A stretch of DNA of 64,000 nucleotides from Sphaerisporangium rubeum (GCF_014207705.1 NZ_JACHIU010000001.1:3712501-3776500), one strand, 5' to 3'. Positions 39,789 to 48,981 are shown, counted from the first letter of the stretch. Notes: a model not told the origin generated them from the sequence alone. Numbers and translations are program-made.

Positions 39789-41396
39789 TTGAGCCGTGCC
39801 TGGACGCGTCCGGCGGCGGCCGTGGCGGGGGGCCTGCTTCTGTATGTTTCATTCCCGCCGATCGGTTCGTGGTTCCTCGCGCCGGCCGGTGTGGCGCTGC
39901 TCACCCTCGCGGCGCGCGGCGCGGCCGTCCGGCGGGCCGTGTGGCTCGGGTACCTCGGCGGCGCGGCGTTCCTGCTGCCGGGCCTGGCGTGGGTGCGGCC
40001 CATCGGGTACGACGCCTGGCTGATCCTGGTGGCCGTCGAATGCCTGTTCCTCGCCGCCGCCTCCGGCGCCACGGCCCTGGTGACACGGCTGCGGTGGTGG
40101 CCGCTGTGGGTGGCCGCGCTGTGGGTGGCGCAGGAGTGGGCCCGCGGCCGGTTCCCCGTCGGCGGCTTCCCCTGGATGCGCCTGGCGTTCGCGCAGGGCG
40201 AGTCCCCGTTCACGCCGTACGCGGCACTCGGTGGCGCACCCCTGGTCACCTTCGCCGTGGCCCTGTGCGGCGCTCTGCTCGCCTTCGCGGCGCTCCGCCT
40301 GACCCGGTCAGGCGCCGCCGCACCGACCGGCCGGTCCCGTACCGCCGCGCCTGACAGCGCCACCACCGCCGCGCCGGGGGACCCCGGCGGCCTCCGTACG
40401 GCGGCGCTGCTGCTGGCGGGGGTCCTGGCCGTGCCGCTGCTCGGGTACGCCGTGCCGCGGCCCGCCGCCGAGGGGGGCCGGGTGATCCGGGTCGGCGTGG
40501 TGCAGGGGGACGTGCCGGGGGAGGGCATGGGGTTCCTCGGCGACAAGCCGGCCGTGGTGCTCGGCAACCACGCGCGCGTCACCCACGAGATGGCCGCCGA
40601 CGTGCGGGCCGGCCGCATGCCGCGGCCCGACATCGTGATCTGGCCGGAGAACTCCACCGACATCGACCCCTACCGCAGCGCGCAGGCCCGCCAGACCATC
40701 GACGCCGCCGCGAGCGACATCGGCGTGCCGATCCTGGTCGGCGCCATCGCCGTGGACCCCGACGGCGAGCACCGCCGCACCCGCGCCATCGTGTGGGACC
40801 CCAGGACCGGCCCCGGCGCGTACTACGACAAGCAACAACTCGTGCCGTTCGGGGAGTACGTCCCGTACAAGGCGCTCCTGGAGCAGTTCTTCTCCCGGGT
40901 GAACCTCGTCGGGCTGCAGTCGCTGCCAGGCGACCGGCCAGGCGCGCTGCGCATGGGCCCGGTCACCATCGGCGCCGTGTCCTGCTACGAGGTCGCGTTC
41001 GACGGCGTCGTGCGCGGCACCGTCCAGGCCGGCGGCACGCCGCTCGCGGTGCAGACCAACAACGCCACCTACGCACGCAGCAACCTGCCGCCGCAGCAGC
41101 TCGCCATGTCGCAGCTGCGCGCGGTGGAGCACGACCGGGCGGTGGTCATCGCGGCCACCACCGGCATCTCGGCCTTCGTCGACCACACCGGGAAGATCCG
41201 CTGGCGCGGCGCCGAGAAGGTCACCGCCAAGGCGGTGCTCGACGTGCAGGTCCGCACCGGCCAGACCCTGGCGACCCGCCTCGGTCCGCTGCCGGAGTGG
41301 TTCCTGCTGCTGGCCGCCGCCGGCGCCGTAGGCGTCGCCGCGGCCCGGCGCCGGGCTCCGCGCAGAAAGGACACCAGCGGAGGAGAGGACGCCTGA
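39789..41396 (+). CDS. lnt: Apolipoprotein N-acyltransferase
   Basis: Integral membrane enzyme that adds the third acyl chain to lipoproteins; 535 residues. About six to seven N-terminal membrane segments (residues 10-175), one near 205-222, then a nitrilase-like domain. Catalytic triad candidates are Glu 287 (WPENST), Lys 348 ([15 protein letters not shown]) and Cys 399 (SCYEVAF); a last membrane segment lies near 510. TTG 39789 is chosen as start: AGGAG lies 5 bases upstream, and the first membrane segment then starts near residue 10. It overlaps ppm1 by one base (TGATG). Confidence 0.93.
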   Translation: MSRAWTRPAAAVAGGLLLYVSFPPIGSWFLAPAGVALLTLAARGAAVRRAVWLGYLGGAAFLLPGLAWVRPIGYDAWLILVAVECLFLAAASGATALVTRLRWWPLWVAALWVAQEWARGRFPVGGFPWMRLAFAQGESPFTPYAALGGAPLVTFAVALCGALLAFAALRLTRSGAAAPTGRSRTAAPDSATTAAPGDPGGLRTAALLLAGVLAVPLLGYAVPRPAAEGGRVIRVGVVQGDVPGEGMGFLGDKPAVVLGNHARVTHEMAADVRAGRMPRPDIVIWPENSTDIDPYRSAQARQTIDAAASDIGVPILVGAIAVDPDGEHRRTRAIVWDPRTGPGAYYDKQQLVPFGEYVPYKALLEQFFSRVNLVGLQSLPGDRPGALRMGPVTIGAVSCYEVAFDGVVRGTVQAGGTPLAVQTNNATYARSNLPPQQLAMSQLRAVEHDRAVVIAATTGISAFVDHTGKIRWRGAEKVTAKAVLDVQVRTGQTLATRLGPLPEWFLLLAAAGAVGVAAARRRAPRRKDTSGGEDA

Positions 41397-42139
41397 TGGA
41401 CCGGACCCTCGGACGGGTGCTCGTCATCGTGCCCACCTACAACGAACGGGAGAACCTCCCGGTCATCGCGGCCCGCCTGCGCGCCGCCGTCCCGGAGGCC
41501 CACCTGCTGGTCGCCGACGACAACAGCCCCGACGGCACCGGCGCCGTCGCCGACGAGCTGGCCGCCGCCGACGACCACGTGCACGTGCTGCACCGCCCCG
41601 CCAAGCAGGGTCTCGGCGCCGCCTACCTCGCCGGCTTCGCCTGGGGCCTCGCCGAAGGCTTCGACGTCCTGGTCGAGATGGACGCCGACGGCTCCCACAG
41701 CCCCGAGCAGCTCCCCGCGCTGCTGGACGCGCTCGCCGCCGGCGCGGACCTGGTGATCGGCTCACGCTGGGTGCGCGGCGGCAAGGTGGTCAACTGGCCG
41801 GCGAGCCGCGAGTTCCTGTCGCGCGGCGCCAACACCTACGCGCGCATCGTGCTCGGCGTGCCGGTCCGCGACACCACGGCCGGCTTCCGCGCCTACCGCG
41901 CCTCCACCCTGGAGAAGATCGGCCTGAGCGACATCCAGTCCGAGGGCTACTGCTTCCAGGTCGACCTCACCCTGCGCACCATCCGCAACGGCCTGCGCGT
42001 CACCGAGGTCCCCATCACCTTCACCGACCGCACCGTCGGCGCCAGCAAGATGAGCCGCGCCATCGTCGCCGAGGCCCTGTGGCGCGTCACGTTATGGGGC
42101 ATCGCCGGCCTGCCGCACCGCCTGCGCCGCACCCGCTGA
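41396..42139 (+). CDS. ppm1: Polyprenol monophosphomannose synthase
   Basis: GT2-family glycosyltransferase, 247 residues. It transfers mannose from GDP-mannose to polyprenyl phosphate, feeding lipoglycan and protein mannosylation at the membrane. Motifs: [13 protein letters not shown] at the N terminus, [11 protein letters not shown], the metal-binding [14 protein letters not shown], and [10 protein letters not shown]. In mycobacteria this domain is partnered by, or fused to, an Lnt domain; here lnt is the immediately upstream, overlapping gene. In Actinobacteria, protein O-mannosylation depends on this lipid. Confidence 0.95.
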   Translation: MDRTLGRVLVIVPTYNERENLPVIAARLRAAVPEAHLLVADDNSPDGTGAVADELAAADDHVHVLHRPAKQGLGAAYLAGFAWGLAEGFDVLVEMDADGSHSPEQLPALLDALAAGADLVIGSRWVRGGKVVNWPASREFLSRGANTYARIVLGVPVRDTTAGFRAYRASTLEKIGLSDIQSEGYCFQVDLTLRTIRNGLRVTEVPITFTDRTVGASKMSRAIVAEALWRVTLWGIAGLPHRLRRTR

Positions 42140-42287
42140 CCGTCCCACGCCGCGTTCACGGACGGACAGCGCCGCCGAAGGCGTCCCGAGAGGCCGGCCA
42201 CGTCACGCGCCTGACCGGCGAACCGGTTCCGGTTCCTCACCGCGACCGCGGCACAGGTGGGGCCCGCCGTCCCCGTCGGCCGGTCCC

Positions 42288-42314
42288 GCCGGGAACCGCC
42301 TGGCGGGTTCCGGC
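42288..42314 (+). terminator. Imperfect GC hairpin between ppm1 and fxsA
   Basis: CCGGGAACCGCC and GGCGGGTTCCGG can pair with one bulge in each arm. It may end the lnt-ppm1 transcript or fold in the fxsA leader. The rest of the 205-base gap shows no gene. Confidence 0.35.
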
Positions 42315-42344
42315 GTTGTACATGCCGAGGTGAGGGGTGAGGCC

Positions 42345-42866
42345 ATGTTGCGCGTAGTGCTTTTCCTGGCGTTCCTGATCGTGCCGGTGCTGGAGATCTG
42401 GACGCTGATCCAGATCGGGCAGGTCATCGGCGGGTGGCAGACGGTCGGCCTGCTGATCCTGGACAGCCTGCTCGGTGCCTGGCTGGTCCGCCGGGAGGGC
42501 CGGCGTGCCTGGCGCGCGCTGCGGCAGGCCGTGGAGTCCGGCCGCATGCCTGACCGTGAGCTCGCCGACGGCGCGTTGATCGTCGCCGGCGGCACCCTGC
42601 TGCTCACCCCCGGCTTCCTGAGCGACATCCTCGGGTTCATCTGCGTGCTGCCTTTCACCCGGCCGCTCGCGCGCCGCGTACTGGCGTGGTTCTTCAACCG
42701 CCGGGTCCGCCTGCTGACCGCAGGCACGCCGTACGCCGTGATGTTCCCCGGCCGCCGGGACGCCTCCCGGCACCCCGGCGGCACGCGCGTCGTCCCCGGC
42801 CACGTCGTCGACGACTCCGCTCCGCAGGACGCGAGGCCCGTCGCGCGCCGTCCCGTCAACCCTTAA
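42345..42866 (+). CDS. fxsA: FxsA-family membrane protein
   Basis: 173 residues. Two hydrophobic segments at the N terminus (about 3-20 and 28-47) and another around 80-105, with the conserved LTPGFLSDILGF motif at about 90-101, define FxsA. The C-terminal tail is basic and cytoplasmic. In E. coli, FxsA excess relieves F-exclusion of phage T7; its native role is unclear. The neighbourhood lnt-ppm1-fxsA is common in Actinobacteria. ATG with AGGGG 7 bases upstream; a GTG at 42330 is less likely. Confidence 0.92.
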   Translation: MLRVVLFLAFLIVPVLEIWTLIQIGQVIGGWQTVGLLILDSLLGAWLVRREGRRAWRALRQAVESGRMPDRELADGALIVAGGTLLLTPGFLSDILGFICVLPFTRPLARRVLAWFFNRRVRLLTAGTPYAVMFPGRRDASRHPGGTRVVPGHVVDDSAPQDARPVARRPVNP

Positions 42867-42876
42867 GCAACTTTGG

Positions 42877-42906
42877 TTGACTAATGTCGGGTCCGGCGGC
42901 TACGGT
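42877..42906 (+). promoter_or_regulatory. Promoter for the leaderless HTH/Clp-N pair
   Basis: TTGACT (42877-42882), 18 bases, TACGGT (42901-42906), then 7 bases to the ATG at 42914. With no ribosome site in the gap, transcription should begin at or next to the start codon. Confidence 0.7.
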
Positions 42907-42913
42907 GGCCGTC

Positions 42914-43144
42914 ATGTCCGGTACCGAGTCTCCCGTGCCCGCCGACCCCGCGGACGCGCTGGCGGCCGTGGCCGCGTTGCGGCGGCTCGCGGACCGGATC
43001 GAGGACGCCGCCGTCGAGCAGGCCATGCGCGAGGGGTGGAGCTGGCCGCAGGTCGCCGAGGCGCTCGGGGTGACGCGGCAGGCGGTGCACAAGAAGCACG
43101 CCAAGCGGCTCGTCGACGCCGGTGTGAAGCTCAGGAGGCGCTGA
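42914..43144 (+). CDS. Small helix-turn-helix protein
   Basis: 76 residues. A central helix-turn-helix, WSWPQVAEALGVTRQAVHKKHAKRL, is preceded by an acidic helix. Such proteins are often encoded just before a stand-alone Clp N-domain protein, as here (2-base gap). It probably regulates this two-gene operon or stress genes. Translation is likely leaderless from the promoter 7 bases upstream. Confidence 0.87.
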   Translation: MSGTESPVPADPADALAAVAALRRLADRIEDAAVEQAMREGWSWPQVAEALGVTRQAVHKKHAKRLVDAGVKLRRR

Positions 43145-43146
43145 CC

Positions 43147-43629
43147 GTGGCCGCCATCGACGAGTACATCGACGCGATCATCGAGCGCGGGGGACGTGAC
43201 GCGCGCGACGACGGCTCGGCGGCCATCGAGGCGCACCACCTGCTGCTGGCCGTCGCCGCCGGGGGCGACACGACCAGCCGCGCCGTCCTGACGTCCGCAG
43301 GACTGGACCACCGGTCGGTCAGGGACGCGCTGGACCGCGAGTTCGAGCACAGCCTCGACGCCGCCGGCGTCTCGACGGCCGCCTTCCACCTGCCCCCGCC
43401 GACCCTCACCGGCCCTCCGCCGTCCCGGCTCGGCGCGTCCGCCAGACTGGCCCTGGAACGCGGCTTCGCCTGCGTGTCCCGCAAGAAGGACCTGCGTCCG
43501 GCACATCTGCTGATCGGCATCCTGCGCGCCGAGACCGGCACCGTGCCACGTGCCCTGGCCCTCGCCGGGATCGACAGGGACGACCTGATCGGCCGCCTCC
43601 ACCGCGAAGTGCTCACCCAGGCCACCTGA
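43147..43629 (+). CDS. Stand-alone Clp N-terminal domain protein
   Basis: 160 residues with two Clp_N repeats: IEAHHLLLAVAAGG near residue 21 and LRPAHLLIGILRAE near residue 117. It has no AAA+ module, so it cannot unfold proteins by itself. It may act as an adaptor or decoy for ClpC/ClpX substrates. GTG start with AGGAGG 8 bases upstream, overlapping the end of the HTH gene. It probably acts with that gene in stress response; direct evidence is absent. Confidence 0.85.
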   Translation: MAAIDEYIDAIIERGGRDARDDGSAAIEAHHLLLAVAAGGDTTSRAVLTSAGLDHRSVRDALDREFEHSLDAAGVSTAAFHLPPPTLTGPPPSRLGASARLALERGFACVSRKKDLRPAHLLIGILRAETGTVPRALALAGIDRDDLIGRLHREVLTQAT

Positions 43630-43907
43630 CACCAAGGCCGCGGGACCGGCCGCCGCGTCGACCCTGAATTCGCACCGGCGACCGCCGTCCGGCTTCGCGC
43701 CGCCTTTTCCGGTCATGCCCGCGGCGTCCCGCGCTTCGCGGACCGATCACGTCACGGTCCAGCGGCGGCGCGGCCTCACGGCGCCGCGTGAACCCTTCCC
43801 CGGACGCCTGGAGCCGCCGTTCCCTCGGCAGGCTCTGCTGCGCCACGTCAGGCGCCACCGGCGAGGCCGTTTCGGCGATCTTTTCGACCTGTCAACGTCT
43901 ATAAGGC
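43630..43907. other. Spacer before the GntR operon
   Basis: No gene is seen. A 7-bp stem GCGGCGC/GCGCCGC (43765-43787) could end the HTH/Clp-N transcript. Confidence 0.4.
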
Positions 43908-43926
43908 TATAGTGCTAGGGTCCTAG
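43908..43926 (+). promoter_or_regulatory. Promoter and GntR (YtrA-type) operator
   Basis: A TATAGT -10 box (43908-43913) is followed directly by the inverted repeat CTAGGGTCCTAG (43915-43926), 17 bases before the GTG start. A repressor here would block transcription, so autoregulation by the first gene of the operon is likely. Confidence 0.72.
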
Positions 43927-43942
43927 ATAAATGGAGGATCCA

Positions 43943-44335
43943 GTGATCGAGTTCTATCTGGACGGCAGGTCGGGTGTGTCGCCGTACCTGCAGCTGGTTC
44001 AGCAGGTGCGGCACGCGCTGCGGCTCGGCCTGCTGCGCGAAGGAGACCAGCTGCCGACCGTCAAGGAGGTCGTGGCGCAGCTGGCGATCAACGCCAACAC
44101 GGTCCTCAAGGCCTACCGGGAGCTTGAGCACGAGGGCCTGGTGGCCGCGCGTCCGGGGGTGGGGACGTTCGTGACGGCGACGCTCACCGGCGCCTCGCTG
44201 GCCGCGCACGGCCCGCTGCGGCTGGAGTTGCGGCGCTGGCTGGCCAAGGCCCGCCGGGCCGGCCTCGACGACGAGAGCATCGAGGCCCTTTTCATGACCA
44301 CATTTCGGACGACCGCTCAGGAGGACATAGCGTGA
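43943..44335 (+). CDS. GntR-family regulator, YtrA subfamily
   Basis: 130 residues: winged helix with VSPYLQLVQQVRHALRLGLLREGDQLPTVKEV and then NANTVLKAYRELEHEGLV, and the short C-terminal helical region of the YtrA subfamily. These proteins usually repress an ABC operon encoded next to them, as here. GTG 43943 is preferred because GGAGG lies 5 bases upstream; ATG 43931 would overlap that ribosome site. The stop overlaps the next gene as GTGA. Inducers of this subfamily are often cell-envelope-active compounds. Confidence 0.9.
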   Translation: MIEFYLDGRSGVSPYLQLVQQVRHALRLGLLREGDQLPTVKEVVAQLAINANTVLKAYRELEHEGLVAARPGVGTFVTATLTGASLAAHGPLRLELRRWLAKARRAGLDDESIEALFMTTFRTTAQEDIA

Positions 44336-45222
44336 CTTCGGTCCTGCGGGCCCAGGAACTGGGCAAGAAGTACGGCAGGCGCTGGGCCTTACGTGAGTGC
44401 ACCGTCGACATCCCGGCCGGTCGCGTGGTCGGGCTGGTGGGCCCCAACGGAGCCGGTAAGACCACGCTGCTGAAGCTGGCGTGCGGCCAGCTCGAACCCA
44501 CCTCAGGCGGCATCACGGTGCTCGGCGGCCGGCCCGCGAGCACGCCGGCGCAACTGGCCAGGGTGGGGTTCGTCGCTCAGGACACCCCCGTCTACGCGGG
44601 GCTGACCGTCGCCGATCACCTGCGCCTCGGGGCACGGCTCAACCCCCGCTGGGATCCCGTCCTGGCGCGGGAACGCGTCACGAGAGTCGGGCTCGACCCC
44701 GGGCACCGGGCCGGCAAGCTGTCCGGCGGCCAGCGCGCGCAGCTCGCCCTCACCCTGGGCCTGGCCAAGCGGCCCGAACTGCTGATCCTGGACGAACCCG
44801 TGGCCTCGCTCGACCCGCTCGCGCGCCGCGAGTTCCTGCAGGGGCTGATGGAGGCCACCGTCGAGCACGAGCTCAGCGTGGTGCTCTCCTCCCACCTGGT
44901 CTCGGACCTGGAACGCATCTGCGACCACCTGATCGTGCTGGTGGACTCCCGCGTCCAGCTCGCCGGCGAGGTCGACACGCTGCTGGCCACCCATCACCGG
45001 CTCGTCGGCCCGCGCCGCGACCCCGACCGGCTCCCCGCCGACCAGCACGTGGTCTCCGCCAGTCACACCGACCGGCAGAGCACCTTGGTGGTCCGTACCG
45101 ACTCCCCGATCCACGACCCCGCCTGGACGGTCACCCGGCTCGGCCTGGAGGACCTCGTCCTGGCCTACATGGACCACCGCACCGCCGTGCGCCGGCCGGT
45201 CGCCCTGGAGGTGCAGCGATGA
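44332..45222 (+). CDS. ABC transporter ATP-binding protein
   Basis: 296 residues. Walker A GPNGAGKT (37-44), signature LSGGQ (130-134), Walker B LLILDEP (150-156) and an H-loop VVLSSHL are all intact. The C-terminal 80 residues carry no recognised domain. It should energise the permease encoded by the next gene, with which it overlaps by 4 bases. The combination GntR/YtrA-ATPase-permease suggests export or removal of an envelope-active compound. Confidence 0.93.
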   Translation: MTSVLRAQELGKKYGRRWALRECTVDIPAGRVVGLVGPNGAGKTTLLKLACGQLEPTSGGITVLGGRPASTPAQLARVGFVAQDTPVYAGLTVADHLRLGARLNPRWDPVLARERVTRVGLDPGHRAGKLSGGQRAQLALTLGLAKRPELLILDEPVASLDPLARREFLQGLMEATVEHELSVVLSSHLVSDLERICDHLIVLVDSRVQLAGEVDTLLATHHRLVGPRRDPDRLPADQHVVSASHTDRQSTLVVRTDSPIHDPAWTVTRLGLEDLVLAYMDHRTAVRRPVALEVQR

Positions 45223-46286
45223 TCTGGCTGACCTGGCGTCAGTTCCGCGGCTCGGCCGCGATGATGGCCGCCGTCCTCATGGTTCTCGTCGTCGTCCTGG
45301 CCCTGACCGGTCCCGAACTGGCCTCCGACTACGCCGCCGGGATCGCCGGCTGCACCCCGAGCGACACCTGCCTCGACTTCTTCGACCGGTTCTTCGACGA
45401 CCACGACATCATCTTCCTGGCCCTCACCGTCGTCGTGCTGATCGTGCCGGCGCTGGCCGGGCTCTTCTGGGGAGCACCGCTGATCACCCGTGAGATGGAG
45501 TCCGGCACACACCTGCTGGTGTGGAACCAGAGCATCACCCGCGGCCGCTGGCTGGTGGTCAAGCTCGGGCTGATCGGCCTGGCGGCCATGCTCGCCGCCG
45601 CCGTGTGCAGCCTCGCGGTGACCTGGTGGTCCGAGCCCCTGGACAGGTCGGCCGTTCCGGAGATGGCGCAGATGGCTCCGGTGGTGTTCGGCGCGCGCGG
45701 TATCGCCCCGATGGGGTACGCGGCCTTCGCGTTCGTGCTCGGGGTGACCGTCGGCATGCTGATGCGCCGCACCCTGCCGGCCATGGTCCTCACCCTGGTG
45801 GTCTTCGCCGCGATCCAGGTCGCCGTGCCGCTGCTGGTCCGGCCCCACCTGATGCCCCCGGTCACCGGGACCTTCGAGCTCGGCCGGGAGAACGTGGACG
45901 GCCTCGGCGGGCCACAGGGCGGACCCATGCACATCTACCTGAGGACGTCGGCCGTTCCCGGCCACCCGGGGGCCTGGGTCCTGTCCAGTGAGCTGATCGA
46001 TCCGTCCGGACGTACGATCTCCAGCGGAGACGGAGGCTCGGGACCGTCGTCGACGATCGCGACGGCCGTCCCGATCTCCACGACGTCGGGACCCTGCTCA
46101 CCGCAGCAACTACCCGCAGGGGGGTGCACGGCCGAGTTCAACCGCCTCGGCTACCGGCAGCTGGCGACCTACCACCCCCTCGACCGCTTCTGGCCCTTCC
46201 AGTGGATCGAGACCGGGCTCTACGCTCTGCTGACCCTCGTCCTCATATGGTCGTCGTTCTGGTGGCTCCGCAGGCGCCTGTCATGA
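45219..46286 (+). CDS. ABC transporter permease with extracytoplasmic loop
   Basis: 355 residues with about six membrane segments: near 14-30, 66-88, 115-135, 165-182, 190-208 and 333-350. A hydrophilic loop between segments five and six (about 215-325) contains Cys residues and should lie outside. It resembles ABC-2-type permeases of YtrA-controlled operons. Coupled by ATGA overlaps to the ATPase gene before it and the protease gene after it. Confidence 0.88.
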   Translation: MIWLTWRQFRGSAAMMAAVLMVLVVVLALTGPELASDYAAGIAGCTPSDTCLDFFDRFFDDHDIIFLALTVVVLIVPALAGLFWGAPLITREMESGTHLLVWNQSITRGRWLVVKLGLIGLAAMLAAAVCSLAVTWWSEPLDRSAVPEMAQMAPVVFGARGIAPMGYAAFAFVLGVTVGMLMRRTLPAMVLTLVVFAAIQVAVPLLVRPHLMPPVTGTFELGRENVDGLGGPQGGPMHIYLRTSAVPGHPGAWVLSSELIDPSGRTISSGDGGSGPSSTIATAVPISTTSGPCSPQQLPAGGCTAEFNRLGYRQLATYHPLDRFWPFQWIETGLYALLTLVLIWSSFWWLRRRLS

Positions 46287-47713
46287 CGGCCGTCAGGACC
46301 GTCGGGGCGACCGCGGCCGCCGGGCTCGCGCTCCTGCTGGCGGCGGCCTGCACCGCGCCGACGCCACCGCGCAGAGAAGCCGGCACCCAGGCCGCCACGG
46401 TGTGCGTGCCGCCCCAGGGACCGCCGCAGGCGGAGACGGCCACCACGATCGACGTCATCGAGCAGGCGTACTTCTGCATCCTCGGCAACTACTACAGCGG
46501 TGCCACGCTGGACGCACGCGCGCTGCTGACCACAGGATTCGCCGCACTGAAACAAGAGCTCAACCGCGAGGGCCGCGATGTCCCCGAGGCGACCATGCCC
46601 GCGCTGACCGGCGACCGCGAAGCCGACTGGACCGCCTTCGAGACCACCTACCGCACGATCACCGACCAGGTCCCCGGCCTCCGTGACAAGCTGGCCGCCG
46701 TCACCCTCGAAGCCGTCGTGGCCGGCCTCGGCGACAACCACGCACGCTGGACCCACGACGTCGAGCGTTCCCCCGACTACTACGACGGCGACGGCTACGG
46801 ACTGGGCCTCCAGGCGAACGTCGACGGTCCCCAGGCGGACACCAGCCCTGGTGCGGCCCTGCCTCCGCTGTTCGTCACCACCGTGGACGGCGGCGCCGCG
46901 CAGGCCGCCGGGCTGCGACCAGGCGACGTCATCGAGTCCGTCAACGGATCGGCGCCTTTCCTCGACGGCAAGGCCACCCCCGCGATCGGCGCTCTGTATC
47001 CGGACTACCCGGAGGCACGGCCGGTGCGGCTGCGGCTGCTGCGGCAGAGCACCGGCCGCCGCTGGAGCGTGACACTCAAGCCCGGCCTGTTCCAGCGGGA
47101 CCCGGCCACCCTGCGCGTGGTGTGGTCGAAGCTGCTGGACGACGACATCGCCTACGTACGGATGCACGCGTTCGCTCCCGACTCCGCGGACCGGGTCCTC
47201 AAGGCGATCTCCCGGCTGCGGAAGGGCCGGACGCTGTCCGGCGTCGTGCTGGACCTGCGCGGCAACGGCGGCGGCAGACCGACCGAGGCGATCCGGCTGG
47301 TGAGCGCGTTCGTCCACGGCAAGGTCACCGCCTACCAGTGCACCGTGGACGGCAGGTGCGAACCCGCGCGGACCGACGACACCGTCGAGCTGGTCGGCCT
47401 GCCGCTGACGGTGCTCACAGACCGCGGCTGCGCCTCGGCCTGCGAACACTTCAGCTCCGCGGTCAAGGACCTGCGCCTCGGCCGGCTGATCGGCACCAGG
47501 ACCGCCGGCGTGATCTCGGGCCCGGCGCAGACGTACCTGCTGACCGACAACACCACGCTCGGCCTCCCCACCAGGCACCACCTGGGCCCGAACCGCGAGG
47601 TGATCGACCGGATCGGCGTGCCACCCGACCACCACGTGCCCCTGACCCCCAAGGACGCGGCCGCCGGACGCGACACCGCGCTGGCCAAGGCCGTGACCTT
47701 GCTGCACAAGTGA
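46283..47713 (+). CDS. S41-family lipoprotein protease
   Basis: 476 residues. Lipoprotein signal with Cys 23 (LAAAC), then a Pro-rich linker. A PDZ-like segment at about 190-255 (AQAAGLRPGDVIESVNG) precedes the S41 protease core: VVLDLRGNGGG near 322, the nucleophile Ser 385 in CASACEHFSSAV, and GTRTAGV further on. The Lys that follows in classical CtpA proteases is not there, so it is closer to the tricorn/IRBP-type S41B proteins, or its activity is reduced. It overlaps the permease gene by 4 bases. Anchored outside, it may act on the same substrate as the transporter. Confidence 0.88.
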   Translation: MTAVRTVGATAAAGLALLLAAACTAPTPPRREAGTQAATVCVPPQGPPQAETATTIDVIEQAYFCILGNYYSGATLDARALLTTGFAALKQELNREGRDVPEATMPALTGDREADWTAFETTYRTITDQVPGLRDKLAAVTLEAVVAGLGDNHARWTHDVERSPDYYDGDGYGLGLQANVDGPQADTSPGAALPPLFVTTVDGGAAQAAGLRPGDVIESVNGSAPFLDGKATPAIGALYPDYPEARPVRLRLLRQSTGRRWSVTLKPGLFQRDPATLRVVWSKLLDDDIAYVRMHAFAPDSADRVLKAISRLRKGRTLSGVVLDLRGNGGGRPTEAIRLVSAFVHGKVTAYQCTVDGRCEPARTDDTVELVGLPLTVLTDRGCASACEHFSSAVKDLRLGRLIGTRTAGVISGPAQTYLLTDNTTLGLPTRHHLGPNREVIDRIGVPPDHHVPLTPKDAAAGRDTALAKAVTLLHK

Positions 47714-47723
47714 ACGGACCTCC

Positions 47724-48881
47724 ATGAGACACCTCCTGGCCGTCGCCGCGGGACTGGCCGTCCTCACCGCGTCCGCCTGCTCGGCCCCCACCCCACCCCG
47801 GTCCGACGCCGGCCCGCCGGCCACACCGACCGGCCCGGCCGTCCTGCCGGCCCCCACCGGCGACCACCCGGTCGGCACCACCGTCCGGTATCTGACCGAC
47901 ACCTCCCGGCCCGATCCCTGGGACCTCGACGTCAGCGCCAGGGAACTCAAGGTCACCCTGTGGTACCCGGCCAAGCGGCGCGAGGGGCCGCCGGCGCCGT
48001 ACATGACACCCAAGGAATCGGAACTCCTGCTGAAAGGCTCGGGGATCGCGAACGTGCCGTACGACACGCTGAGCAAGACCCGGACCAACGCCGTCAAGGA
48101 CGCCGAACCCGCGGGACGGAGGCTGCCGCTGGTGGTGCTGTCACCCGGCTTCACCAAACCGATGAGCACCCTCACGTCCCTGGCCGAGGACCTGGCCAGC
48201 CGGGGGTACGTCGTGGCCGGCATCGACCACACCTACGAAAGCTACGCCACCACCCTGGCCGACGGCCGGGTCGCCGAATGCATCGCCTGCGACAGCAACA
48301 CCGACCCCGGCTTCGGCGCGGGGCTGGTCCAGGGCCGGGCCGCCGACGTCTCCTTCGTCCTCGACCAGCTGACCGCCAAGGGGCGGCATTCCGACCTGAT
48401 CGACCGCAAACGGATCGCGATGGCCGGCCAGTCGATCGGAGGGGCCGGCACCGTGGCGGCCATGATCAAGGACCCGCGCATCCGCGCCGGGATCGACATG
48501 GACGGCACCACCTACGCGCGCATCCCCAAGAGCGGCCTCTCCCGGCCGTTCATGTTCCTCGGTTCGCACGAACATGTCCCGGGTGGCCGCGACACCTCGT
48601 GGGACCGCGACTGGACGCTGCTGACCGGGTGGAAACGCTGGCTCGTGCTGTCGAACGCCGAACACCAGACCTTCACCGACATCCCGCTGGTGGCGGACGC
48701 CATCGGCCTCGAACCTCTCCCCGGCATGATGCCCGCGGCCCGTGGCGCCGAACTCACCCGCACCTACGTGGCGGCCTTTCTCGACCGGCACCTGAAGGCA
48801 CAGCGGCAGCCCCTGCTGGACAAGCCGTCGACGCGCCACCCCGAGGCCAGGTTCTGCCCCGAGTCCTGTGCTCGATCCTGA
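47724..48881 (+). CDS. Alpha/beta-hydrolase lipoprotein (PAF-acetylhydrolase-like)
   Basis: 385 residues with lipobox SAC (Cys 19). Nucleophile Ser 237 in GQSIGG (235-240), likely acid Asp 258 or 260, and His 314 (AEHQTF) form the triad; LPLVVLSPGF is the oxyanion segment. It resembles platelet-activating-factor acetylhydrolase or polyester-cleaving lipases of actinomycetes. The sequence after its lipid Cys (SAPTPPRSDAG) closely resembles that of the preceding protease (TAPTPPRREAG). Ten bases separate the two genes, so it ends the GntR operon. Confidence 0.88.
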   Translation: MRHLLAVAAGLAVLTASACSAPTPPRSDAGPPATPTGPAVLPAPTGDHPVGTTVRYLTDTSRPDPWDLDVSARELKVTLWYPAKRREGPPAPYMTPKESELLLKGSGIANVPYDTLSKTRTNAVKDAEPAGRRLPLVVLSPGFTKPMSTLTSLAEDLASRGYVVAGIDHTYESYATTLADGRVAECIACDSNTDPGFGAGLVQGRAADVSFVLDQLTAKGRHSDLIDRKRIAMAGQSIGGAGTVAAMIKDPRIRAGIDMDGTTYARIPKSGLSRPFMFLGSHEHVPGGRDTSWDRDWTLLTGWKRWLVLSNAEHQTFTDIPLVADAIGLEPLPGMMPAARGAELTRTYVAAFLDRHLKAQRQPLLDKPSTRHPEARFCPESCARS

Positions 48882-48920
48882 GGCCCGGCACGTTCGCCGC
48901 GGCCTTCGGGGTGCGGACAG

Positions 48921-48960
48921 CAAAAAGGCGCCTGCGGGCCACGTTCCGCGGTGGCCCGCA
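48921..48960 (-). terminator. Rho-independent terminator of rbpA
   Basis: On the minus strand a 10-bp stem (arms at 48933-48942 and 48951-48960) is followed within about 7 bases by TTTTT (48922-48926). It lies just after the rbpA stop and also separates it from the converging lipase gene. Confidence 0.8.
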
Positions 48961-48981
48961 CGCGCCGTCCGGCCGGAATGG

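Noticed and set aside
46220-48232. A 670-codon minus-strand frame under the protease and lipase genes
   Set aside because: The plus strand has two lipoproteins with clear catalytic motifs; the antisense frame has none.
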